Part shown: positions 38,701 to 48,131 of the stretch, piece by piece
Layout: every line of letters begins with the position of its first letter
Numbering within the stretch: the first letter of the stretch is position 1
Assembly (NCBI GenBank): GCA_023846275.1
Contig: CM043870.1
Location: forward strand, 5,393,527 to 5,457,526
From: Vanilla planifolia
Taxonomy: Eukaryota > Streptophyta > Magnoliopsida > Asparagales > Orchidaceae
DNA: 64,000 nucleotides
Reading direction: 5' to 3'
Notes under the pieces: generated by a model
What the model saw: only the letters and a program-made list of their open reading frames with translations
Database searches by the model: none
Told to the model about the DNA's origin: nothing
Position numbers and translations under genes: made by a program

Positions 38701-40004
38701 GTCAATTTTTTTTCTTATGACTAATAACCTCCGATTTATATATCTCCTGTGGTGGAAGCCGATGCTAACCAGGATTCTAAATGTTCCTTACTCAGCAACT
38801 TTCATTAAAGGGGTTTGCGGGGGACACAGCAAAGGCCCATGCGAAGGCGAGCATGATAGCCGGTGAAGGCGTCAGCAACATCCGCACTGTTGCCGCTTTT
38901 AACGCCCAAGAGCAGATCCTCTCCCTCTTCCGTCAGGAGCTGCTCGTCCCCCAGCGTCGTAGCCTCGGCAAGAGTCAGAAATCCGGGTGCCTTTTCGGAC
39001 TTTCTCAGCTCGCCCTTTATGCTTCCGAGGCTCTCATCCTCTGGTACGGTGCCCACCTCGTGCGTTCTGGGGCTTCCACCTTCTCCCGAGTCATAAAGGT
39101 CTTCGTGGTTCTCGTCGTAACCGCCAACTCCGTTGCCGAGACCGTCAGCCTTGCCCCCGAGATAGTCCGCGGCGGGGAGTCCATCCGCTCGGTATTCTCC
39201 ATCCTGAATCGCAGCACCCGCATTGAATCCGATGATCCCGAAGCCGAGACGGTTGTTTCCATCCGTGGGGACATCGAATTCCGGCACGTCGATTTCGCCT
39301 ACCCTTCCAGACCAGAGATTCCCATCTTCAAGGATTTTAACCTCAGAATCCGCGCCGGGCAAAGTCAGGCTCTCGTTGGCCCCAGTGGATCCGGAAAGAG
39401 CTCCGTCATTGCCCTCATCGAACGCTTCTACGATCCCACGGCGGGCAAGGTCATGATTGACAGCAAGGACATCCGTCGGTTGAACCTGAAATCCCTTCGC
39501 CTCAAGATCGGCCTCGTGCAACAAGAACCTGCTCTCTTTGCGGCCAGCATCTTCGACAACATAGCGTATGGAAAGGATGGCGCGTCGAGGGAGGAAGTCA
39601 TCGAAGCTGCGCGAGCCGCTCACGTGCATGGCTTTGTCAGTGACTTCCCAGATGGGTACGACACGCAGGTTGGCGAGAAGGGCGTTCAGCTATCCGGGGG
39701 ACAGAAGCAAAGGATCGCGATCGCAAGAGCGGTGCTCAAGGACCCGGCGGTGCTGTTGCTGGATGAGGCCACGAGCGCGCTCGATGCCGAGTCCGAGAGT
39801 GTGCTGCAGGAAGCCCTCGACAGGCTGATGCGGGGACGGACGACCGTGCTCGTGGCGCACCGCTTGTCCACGATTCGTGCGGTTGACTGCATTGGGGTGG
39901 TGCAGGATGGCCGGATAGTTGAGCTTGGAAGCCATGCGGAACTCGTGGCGCGTCCCCAAGGAGCGTACACCCGCCTGTTGCAACTACAGCAGCATCGGAT
40001 TTGA
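23792..40004 (+). CDS. ABCB19: ABCB19-type auxin-transporting ABC protein (MDR/PGP), complete, ten exons
   Basis: Plasma-membrane full-size ABC transporter that uses ATP to export auxin (polar transport) in Arabidopsis ABCB19. Exons with GT-AG borders: 23792-24037, 24142-24196, 24512-24687, 24782-24982, 28235-28494, 29157-29473, 29559-29782, 30174-30999, 31088-31329, 38796-40004. The spliced protein is 1251 residues, the family's normal length, with no internal stop. Order: TMD1 (about 35-330), NBD1 with Walker A GGSGSGKS (397-404), LSGGQ (501-505), Walker B ending DE (525-526) and H-loop His557. A Ser/Arg-rich linker (about 600-665) follows, then TMD2, then NBD2 with Walker A GPSGSGKS (1044-1051), LSGGQ (1148-1152), DE (1172-1173) and His1204. 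It matches recalled AtABCB19 almost throughout, including the linker and the C-terminal HRI, better than ABCB1. Odd points: introns 4 and 9 are very long, and the last exon is far more GC-rich than exons 4-9. Confidence 0.95.
24983..28234. other. ABCB19 intron 4 (about 3.25 kb), no gene inside
   Basis: The donor follows the codon for Gln in AEQ, and the acceptor precedes AIAQVRT, restoring the conserved family sequence exactly. The interior is AT-rich with short unconserved open frames. Parts near 25.7-26.1 kb and 26.55-26.75 kb are less AT-rich and may come from a transposon, but I could not identify a family. Confidence 0.6.
31770..32110 (+). mobile_element. Ty1/copia pol fragment (fossil)
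   Basis: A short remnant shows the copia reverse-transcriptase KSLYGLK block, followed by RNase H-like segments ([10 protein letters not shown], then a CDS-containing segment corresponding to the usual FCDS block). The order agrees with the family. It is a broken piece with several breaks and no terminal repeats, independent of the larger copia element downstream. Confidence 0.6.
32330..33050 (+). mobile_element. Ty3/gypsy integrase fragment (fossil)
   Basis: Segments corresponding to the gypsy integrase HPQTDGQTE-VNR block, the later SPFE-YG-P block and the C-terminal NVY-L-LP region occur in family order over about 700 bases. It is a broken remnant with many breaks and no terminal repeats identified. 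Its orientation is that of the host gene. Confidence 0.6.
33810..34070 (+). repeat. 5' LTR of the copia fossil
   Basis: It shares, in the same order, CTTGAATTCATTAG, GTAATCCTCAATTATA-like and TTTTCACGTAAAT words with 38089-38377, and ends in a similar AACA. The boundaries are approximate because the copies have diverged. Confidence 0.7.
38089..38377 (+). repeat. 3' LTR of the copia fossil
   Basis: This is the counterpart of 33810-34070, about 30 bases longer through small insertions or deletions. It starts TGTTGATG and ends AACA. Confidence 0.7.
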
Positions 40005-41590
40005 TGGCTTCGGAAATCCGGGTTGATTTTTTTGTCAACGTTGGGGTTCTACGAATTGGAACGGGGATGATGGTATTTGACATCATCCACTTGATGTATA
40101 TATCTTAAGGACTTTGCTTAGGCAGCTGCATGATCAAGAAAACGGTTCATCTTCCAATTTTTATCGTAAGAACGGCTGAACAATACGGTCTCTCTTACTA
40201 TATACCTCGCATTGCTTTCGTGCTTGATATCTACCTTGCTCATCTAAATATTTGTTGGGTGTAATGAGATAAATATTGTATGTGTCAAAAATATATGCTA
40301 TCATTTCAAAAAGATAAATAGTTTGATTTTTCAATCATAATGGATTGATGATTATATAGATGGGGTAAATAAATTATTTTTGTTTCTCTTTGCTAGAGAG
40401 GTAATTTCTAAAAAAATCTTGTATAAACATAGTATTTTAAGATGTAAATTTTGATTTCACATATAATGTTCAATTGGCTTAATGGATTAGAACATGTGTG
40501 ATGAATTACTTGTGAATTTGTTATATGAGCCATGAGGTGTGCTTACATTGCATGAAATGTGTTGTTTAGGTCGTAATTGGGCAATCAATTAACATGACAA
40601 CAAAAAGCAAGTGTACTATAGTTTATGATCCATGATATGGATAATGTGAAAATTGAGATGTGCAAGCCTAATGTATCTCAATGAAGAAGATATAATATGG
40701 TGAATATTTATAAGAGGAATATGACCAATAAAGAAAAAAAATTTATGCATGTTGTACCCTTGAAACTCTAGTATTTTTTTTTCTTTATCATAAGTTTTTC
40801 GAAAGCATTTAAAAGTGATGTCGAACATTCTAGTAAATTTGTAAAATGAGTTTTGTGATCATTTCATAGTTCTAATAAAAATCTTTTGAGGGTATAATTT
40901 CATTTCTTGTTGGTGTTTTTTTCGTGTAAATATTATGTTACATATTTTGGTGTTTTCATGTTTTGTTTGTTCAAAATTTATTTTTTATTCTATTTGTGTG
41001 ATAAGTTGTTTGTTCATTAGTAATTAAGGATGAAAGTTTTTCAACAAATTAATGATGATGATTAGTGGTATATTCTTGAACCATTTAGAGAAGGAAAAAA
41101 TCACTTAATAAATTTATTTGTAACCCAATTTGTTCATGTCGAACTCAAAATCTTTACATTCTGTAAAAATTAATCAATAAGAAATAGTCATTAAATTGAA
41201 AATGATAAAAAATAATACATTAACCGTGAATTTAAAAGTCATGATATATCTATTGATAATAAATAAAAATAGTACGAATATTTACCGTGACGGTCCAGTC
41301 TAGTCCAAATTTGTTGCACAAACTTTCGTCGGATTTCGGATGGAATCACATTTAACCCGATCCGTCAATATGACCCGAACCGTTAATACTTCTGCCAAAT
41401 GTTACGCTACGGAACCCTAACGTTACTAGGTGATCCGATTAGTACGTAAGGGCTGTGACGACAACACGTTTCTTCCCGCCAAGATGCCACGTCATGGTCT
41501 ATGCAACAGAGCAGTAGAACGTTAGCCTATGCTACCAACGTGGACTCCAATCCGTACATCCTTCCCCTCCTTCCCGCGGCAAGCCAGTCT
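40005..41590. other. Intergenic DNA between ABCB19 and the sucrose transporter
   Basis: The first few hundred bases would hold the ABCB19 3' untranslated region, and the middle is AT-rich with no gene. From about 41,280 GC content rises into the sucrose-transporter promoter. Confidence 0.6.
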
Positions 41591-41597
41591 TATATAG
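41591..41597 (+). promoter_or_regulatory. SUT1: Probable TATA box of the sucrose transporter
   Basis: TATATAG lies 144 bases before the start codon at the end of a GC-richer promoter stretch. It predicts a leader of roughly 110 bases, and no ATG occurs between the expected start site and the coding start. Confidence 0.6.
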
Positions 41598-41734
41598 AAG
41601 AGGAAGCTCTTGCTCTGCTTTCGTACCAGTTCTCAGCAGCATCAACCTGCTGCCCTACTAAGAAGATCTTGAAGACATTGGAAGAGTGAAGCTCAAAACA
41701 AATTTGGATTTTGGAGGTCGACGTAGTGCGAAAT

Positions 41735-44271
41735 ATGGAGGTAGCCAAGGAATTAGAGGCCCCACGCCGTCCAGAAATCAGCCTGTTGAGGCTCGTCTTC
41801 TGTTGCACAGTCGCCGGTGGAGTGCAGTACGGTTGGGCTCTGCAGCTCTCTCTCCTCACTCCCTATGTTCAGGTTCTTCTTCCTCTCCGATTGTTCCAAA
41901 AATGGTCTCTTTTTGCACGAATGCAGTTAAAAAAGATTGAAGTTTTGTTATGCTTTTGTGCTGCAGACTCTTGGATTGCCGCATTCTTTGGCTTCAATCA
42001 TGTGGCTTTGCGGCCCTGTTGCAGGGTTTGTTGTGAGTGGTTCTCGGCCGTGGTTTACTTTTTATGTTGCTTTTTCTCGAAGGGTATCTTCCATTGATCC
42101 CAAAAATTGCATGAAACTAGGTTGGACCAATAGTTGGCCTTTGGAGCGATAGATGCAGATCAAGGATTGGCCGGCGGAGGCCGTTCATTATAGCAGGATG
42201 CATTCTTATAGCTTGCTGTGTGAGAGAACGCCCATATCACTGTTCCTTCTTAATACTTTAACTTGCAATGCGCAATACCAAGCTGTCATCTCTGGCTTGT
42301 AGGTTATTGTGATTGGTTTCTCCTCTGACATAGGATCTGTGCTTGGCGACACCAAGGAGAACTGCAAGTTAATACTTTTCCTTCTTTCGTTGAAACAGGG
42401 AGCTCTGCATTATTTTTTATCTAAAAAGCAGATGAATCTTTTCAGCCTTTATGTGGGTCCTCGCTGGAAAGCAGCTATTGTCTATGTGGTTGGTTTTTGG
42501 GTGCTCGATTTCTCCAACAATGCCGTTCAGGTTTGGTTCATTCAAGTCTTCCTTTCAAGAAATCTCGCAATTTGATCGATCTGTATGAGAGATGATTAAA
42601 GAAAGTTTTCTGACCTCAGGGTCCAGCTCGAGCCATGATGGCTGATCTCTCTGGTACATACTATTGTTGTGTGATTTCTTGAATGAACAAGTAATTGAAA
42701 GTTAAGACCGAAGTTTCTTACGACAGGACAACATGGATGCAATACAGCAAACATTATCTATGCGTTTTGGATGGCCTTCGGAAATATCTTAGGCTACTCC
42801 TGCGGATCTATCGGTGATTGGTACAAGTAAGTTTTGTACTTAGCAGCACTTCGATTGCTACAGATTAACTGTTCTATACAAGGTTAACATGTTGTTACAG
42901 GTGGTTCCCTTTCCTGGTGACGAACTCTTGCTGCAGAGCTTGTGCAAACCTTAAAGGCGCCTTCTTGATTGCAATCGTAAGAATCTTCCCGAGATTTGAT
43001 CCAAGTTCCATAAGCTACAATAACTTTTCATCGTTTATGTAGATCTTTCTTTTCATCTGCTTGTCGGTGACGGTCATAGTCGCAAAGGAAGTCCCACTCT
43101 ATATGTTGAACCCATCCGAAACAGAGCAGGGTGGCTTTGGAATATTTTCCGTGTTCACTTCCTTCAAGAACCTCCCCCCGGGGATGCCCTCCGTGCTTCT
43201 CATCACATCCATCACCTGGGTAAGTTTTTGTTACTTGGGTTCCGATTTGATCCAAGTTTTTTTTACCTCTCTTCTGATTGTTGTTGCAACGCAGTTTTCA
43301 TGGTTCCCATTCAACCTCTACAACACGGACTGGATGGGCCGAGAAATCTACCATGGCGATCCCAAAGGCACGAGGGAGGAGATCGCTGTCTATAACAGAG
43401 GCGTCGAAAAGGGTGCCTTTGGTTTGCTTCTGAACTCGGTAATGTGAACGGATTTTGTCTCTCGTTTTCCGTTGCGTTTGAGTCAACTCAAGAGGTCACC
43501 TCTGTTTGCTACGCCAAGGTTGTACTCGGCATCACCTCCATGCTGCTCACGCCCTTGTGCAAGAAATTAAGCTCGAAGTTGGTGTGGGTCATCGGCAACT
43601 TCACCATCTTCCTCGGCATGGGTGCCATCACAGCTCTGAGCATCATTTCAAACAAAAGCCACACTGGAAGCATAAGTTCTGCTGTGGTGGGACCCGACGG
43701 CTTGCGGGCCGGAGCCGTGGCCATCTTTACTGCGCTAGGATTTCCCCTTGCCGTTCGTCTCCTTCTCTATACTCCTTACCCTTCGTATCTCCATCCCGGC
43801 GCCTCGCTCACGTCCTCTTCTTCTCGCAGATTCTGTACAGCATCCCTTTCGCCAGTGCCGCGCAGCTCGCCGCGAATGCGGGTGGCTCACAGCAAGGTCT
43901 GTATGGCTTGCTCTGTTCATGCAAATCAAAACAAGCTTCTTCTTTCGTCTTTTGTTCTGATGGAGAGATTCTGAGCTTGCAGGGCTCTGTATCGGCGTGT
44001 TGAACGTCTCCATAGTCATTCCGCAGGTAATCAAATCTTGGTGGGTTTGGACTTGGCGTTTACAACCCGGGTTTGAGCTGTTGCTGATACGCAGGTGATT
44101 GTAGCTGCCGGAGCCGGGCCATGGGATGCCCTCTTTGGCCATGGAAACATACCGGCCTTTGCTCTTGCTTCGGTTGTGGCCCTCATCGGCGGCTTCATTG
44201 GGCTGGCGGTGCTGCCGAAGATCTCGGCCGATTCATTGAAAAGCGGCGGCTTTGGTTCTTCCATGCACTGA
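41735..44271 (+). CDS. SUT1: SUT1-type sucrose/proton symporter, complete, 14 exons
   Basis: Twelve-helix major-facilitator sucrose transporter of the plasma membrane, as used for phloem loading. Exons: 41735-41872, 41967-42032, 42121-42219, 42303-42367, 42446-42530, 42620-42653, 42727-42826, 42901-42976, 43043-43219, 43295-43438, 43519-43752, 43830-43896, 43983-44026, 44095-44271. All joins keep frame and give 501 residues, normal length. Motifs: GWALQLSLLTPYVQ at the end of exon 1, His52 in LGLPH, SDRC-RSR-GRRRP (77-89), GPARAMMADL (Arg155) and NTDWMGRE (290-297). The sequence is closest to recalled OsSUT1, and 14 exons fit that monocot group. The ATG was chosen because it gives the short N-terminus before the first helix; the frame is open slightly further upstream but lacks another ATG. 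Odd: Gly70 replaces the usual Gln of VQP, and Asn290 replaces the Asp of DTDWMGRE. Confidence 0.93.
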
Positions 44272-46175
44272 TCGGCTGCAAGCAAGAGATATACCATATG
44301 CACTGATCGGCTGGCAGAGCCTTCGGTCATGTTATTGGGAATGCAGCCGAATAAGATTATTGTTTTAGAAATTAAAATATTAAAAAAAATTATGGGTTAG
44401 AATATTTTGTTTGATTCAATGGTTAATTTGAGAATATATTGTGATATTTAAAATATAATATTGGCTGATATTTTTTAATTACATGAAAATAATAGTAATT
44501 GTAAATGTTAACTAATAGTTTAAGATTTTTTTTAAAAAAATTTTATGCGAGGTATGTTAGTTACAATTACAATTTAAAATTTAGTAATATTTGAAAACAA
44601 TATCCAAAAGCATACAACTTTCAAATATAATATTTAAGAATTTTGATAAAAAAATAGAAAATAAAAAATAAAGAAAGAATATAAAAATAAATGACAAAAT
44701 AAAACTAATAGGACATTGAAAAAATAATGAGAATATGCTCAGAGAAAGGAAACATTTCGCCAAGCACTCGAAGTGGCAATAGGAGCATGCGATGAGAGAT
44801 AACAACTATGATTTAGTTGCTAAACAATTCTTCCTCACCAATTATATAGGATCATGATAAATTAAGATCAAATTGCTCTAGAAGATGATCACAAGTTGTA
44901 ATAAAAGTTTGGATTAAATTAGGTTTTAAACATTGTCATAAGTCGTTTTGTAAACTATGTAAAGGATAATTTTAAAAAGTTCTACATCCAAATCAACGAC
45001 CACCATGTGTCTTTGTACGCATCAAATGAATATTGTGCTTATTCAAGTTAGCTACGAGAGTTATCAAGTAAAAAATGATTCAAACTAACATGATATAGGC
45101 CCCATCGCACAAATCCATAAGAAAGCAAGCATAAACGACTTTATATAACACAAACATAACTATGTACGACTCTTGCTTTGTTTGTACATTCATTATTTCA
45201 AATAATGTGTTTACATTTTTTTTTTTGTACAAAATCCTTTTATCACATGAATGTTAAGCTACTAATATAAGGCTCAAAATAAGTATATTTCCATGCAAAT
45301 GAAAATGTTATAAATTTTTTAAAACATCTTTAAATAATCTAAGATACAAACCCCTCGACATCAAATAAGAAGCGGTAAAAATACGATAAACCCTAATAGC
45401 AAAGTTCATAATGGCATGTTCTCGATTTGCAATCAAGATGATTTCCATCAAAAAAATTACAAAATTGAATCATAGCATCAAATACTATTAAATCTCTATT
45501 ATGTAATGATAATTAGACATATAAAATATAACATAAAATAATTTGAGCATAAACCAACATCAAAAAATGCTTTAAAGTTATAATCAACATGCCACTCTTA
45601 AATGCATAAGATGTCATTATTAGGAGTCCACAAATACAAGAACATTTATTTTTAAGCAAATAAATCATTATCAAAATAATTATTTTAACTATATTATTAC
45701 AATTTTCTAATGATTGCAAAAATTCTCCCACATGTCAAATAATGTAATCATACATTATTTGTTTTGTCAATAATAAATAAGTCTCTTAAAGATCCAATTT
45801 TCTTTAAACAAGTCATTTATTATCTTTAAAAAAAATTCTATTAGTAAAATAGATTTTATAGTTTTTAATATTTATTTTTTTATATTTTTTCATCAATATC
45901 TTGTGAGAATCAAATCATTCTTCAAAGACGTATATTATACATGAAATGTGCATGATTTATTTTATATAATCCTTGAATTAATGCATTTACATATTCATTA
46001 TATATGTATTATCTTTTTAAATTAATTTTAAAAAGTTAAAAATGATATCTTCGAGCTCGCAAATCGCTGCCATCCGCATGTAAATATAGGCAAAGCTGGA
46101 TGCAGCCGCGAGCTCGATCGCAAAACGATGGCATCCTTATCTCCCAACCTTTGAAGCTTTCAAACCATGGAGGAG
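44272..46175. other. AT-rich intergenic DNA between SUT1 and the pectinesterase
   Basis: The SUT1 3' untranslated region comes first. The rest is AT-rich with only short low-complexity open frames, and no transposon family is recognised. GC rises from about 46,050 into the pectinesterase promoter. Confidence 0.6.
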
Positions 46176-46182
46176 TATATAA
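46176..46182 (+). promoter_or_regulatory. Probable TATA box of the pectinesterase
   Basis: TATATAA lies 197 bases upstream of the start codon, followed by C-rich and then purine-rich leader sequence. Transcription probably begins near 46,210. Confidence 0.55.
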
Positions 46183-46372
46183 TCCTTGCCAACATCCCCC
46201 TTTCTTCCTCGGGCTGCACCAAACCACCACCACAAGGAGCCGCGGCTCCTATCCAATAAAACCCTTCTTCTCTGTCCTTAACCGCCTTCTTCGCTTCTCA
46301 TTCACAAAGAGGGAGAAAGAGAGATAGAAGCACATAGCCACCTTTCGAACAAATTAGTTAAAAACAAACAAA

Positions 46373-48131
46373 ATGGTGAACAAGGCCGCTATCGGTGGCT
46401 TCTCCGCCATCCTCCTCGTCGCCGCTGTCATCGGTGTCGTCGCCGTCACCACCAGGTCGGGAAGCCACGGTGCCTCCGGCGACAACCTGACCTCCACCTC
46501 GAAGTCCATCTCCGCCCTGTGCGGTCCCGCGGTGTACAAAGACCTATGTGAGCAGACCATCAGCTCCATAAACGAGACCTCCACCGTCGGCGATATCGTG
46601 CGGGCCGCCGTTCACGTCATTGTTGGCGAGGTCCAATACGCCAACCAAACCGCCCACGAGCTCCACAAGGAGGCCAAGGGCCCCATCGACAATGATGGCT
46701 TCGAGTTCTGCAACGAGCTCCTCGTCGACGCAGGAGAACAACTCGCCGCGATCCTCTCAATCGCCGACGATGGTCACCGCCTTGACGACTTCATTGCCTG
46801 GCTCAGTATGGTCCTTTCCTACCGCACCAACTGCCTCGCCAGCGTTGAGTCCCAGGACCTCAACGCCCGCCTCACCACCGCCCTCCAAAACACGACCGAG
46901 CTCACCGACAACGCCATCGGAATCATCTCCGCCATCGGAAGCTTCGCCAAGGAGCTCAACCTCGACCTCAACATCACCCTCGACAGCGCCACCACAACCG
47001 CTAGCCGCCGCCTTCTATCCCAGGAAAACTACCCGTCCTGGATCCCCGCTGCTGACCGCAAGCTCCTCGCTGCCCACAGCTCGATCAGCTTCCATGCCAG
47101 ACCCAATGCTGTGGTTGCCAAGGACGGCAGCGGCCAGTTCACCACCATCAATGCGGCCCTCAAAGCCATGCCCAAAACCTACCGCGGCCGCTACGTCATC
47201 TACGTTAAAGCCGGCCTCTACAAAGAGAAGGTAATCGTCACCAAAGACAAGCCAAACCTCCTCATCTATGGTGATGGTCCACGCAAGACCATCGTCACCG
47301 GCCGCCTCAACTACGCCGAAGGCGTTGGCACCTACTTGACCTCCACCTTCTGTAAGTCAAGTCGACAATCCACGCATATTTTATTAAATAGATAAATCGA
47401 AAAATATTTATTTATTTATTTATTTATGAAACGCAGCGGTGCTTGCGCCGGGGTTTATAGCGAGGTCGATGGGGTTCACGAACACGGCGGGGCCGCAGGG
47501 ACATCAGGCGGTGGCTCTGCGGTTGGGGGCTGACGCCGCGGTGCTCTACAACTGCCGAATCGACGGATTCCAGGACTCGTTCTACCCGCAATCGGGGCGG
47601 CACTTCGTGCGGAACTGCGTGATCTCCGGAACGATCGATTTCATCTTCGGAGTCTCAGCGGTGGTGATTCAGAACAGCCTCATCATCGTGCGACGCCCGA
47701 TGGACCATCAATTCAACACGGTGACCGCCCACGGGCGGGACAACAGCAACGAGAAGAACGGGATCGTGATCCAGAACTGCCGAATCGTGCCGGACCGGAA
47801 CCTCTTCCCGGACCGGTTCAAGATACCGAGCTACCTCGGCCGCCCGTGGAAGCGGTACTCGACCACCGTCGTGATGGAGTCGCTGTTGGGAGATCTGATC
47901 CGGCCGGAGGGGTGGCACGAGTGGGACGGTGGTTATGCTCTCAATACGCTGTATTATGCGGAGTATAACAACAGGGGGCCAGGGGCGAACACAAGGGGAA
48001 GAGTCAACTGGAGGGGTTATCGTGTGATCAATAAAAGGGAGGCGATGAGGTGGACCGCTGGACCGCTGCTCCTTGGCCGGGCGTGGATCCCGTACTCCGG
48101 CGTGCCCCATGCTCTTTCCCTCATGAAGTGA
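46373..48131 (+). CDS. Type-I pectin methylesterase with inhibitor-like pro-domain, complete, two exons
   Basis: Secreted cell-wall enzyme that removes methyl esters from homogalacturonan. Exons 46373-47351 and 47437-48131 encode 557 residues, typical for the group. A hydrophobic signal-anchor lies at residues 6-26. The PMEI-like pro-domain (about 45-200) has four cysteines (50, 59, 113, 154). Two basic cleavage motifs for subtilases follow, RRLL (212-215) and RKLL (229-232). The catalytic domain starts near 240 and keeps the key residues: Gln350 in HQAVALR, Gln372 and Asp373 in DGFQD, Asp394 in GTIDFIFG, and Arg462 and Trp464 in LGRPW. The first ATG after an A-rich leader was chosen because it precedes the signal-anchor. 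Coding sequence is very GC-rich, unlike its AT-rich flanks. The single intron follows STF, a common position. No defect is seen. Confidence 0.95.

Larger units (their letters stand above)
31330..38795. other. ABCB19 intron 9 (about 7.5 kb), filled with retroelement fossils
   Basis: The intron interrupts [11 protein letters not shown], with a GT donor at 31330 and an AG acceptor ending at 38795. Inside, in order, lie a copia fragment, a gypsy fragment and a larger copia element with both terminal repeats, all in the same orientation as the gene. Stretches 33,050-33,810 and 38,378-38,795 show nothing recognisable and may include original intron sequence. Confidence 0.85.

Noticed and set aside
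38805-39629. 274-residue antisense open frame
   Set aside because: It is a shadow of the GC-rich ABCB19 last exon, where few stops occur in any frame.
43444-43518. Extending SUT1 exon 11 upstream to include VTSVCYAK
   Set aside because: The donor at 43439 and the acceptor before 43519 restore the conserved LLLNS-VVLG junction. The extra residues have no counterpart in the family.
46620-47234. 204-residue plus-strand frame of Ser, Pro and Thr
   Set aside because: It is an alternative-frame shadow of the GC-rich pectinesterase exon 1.
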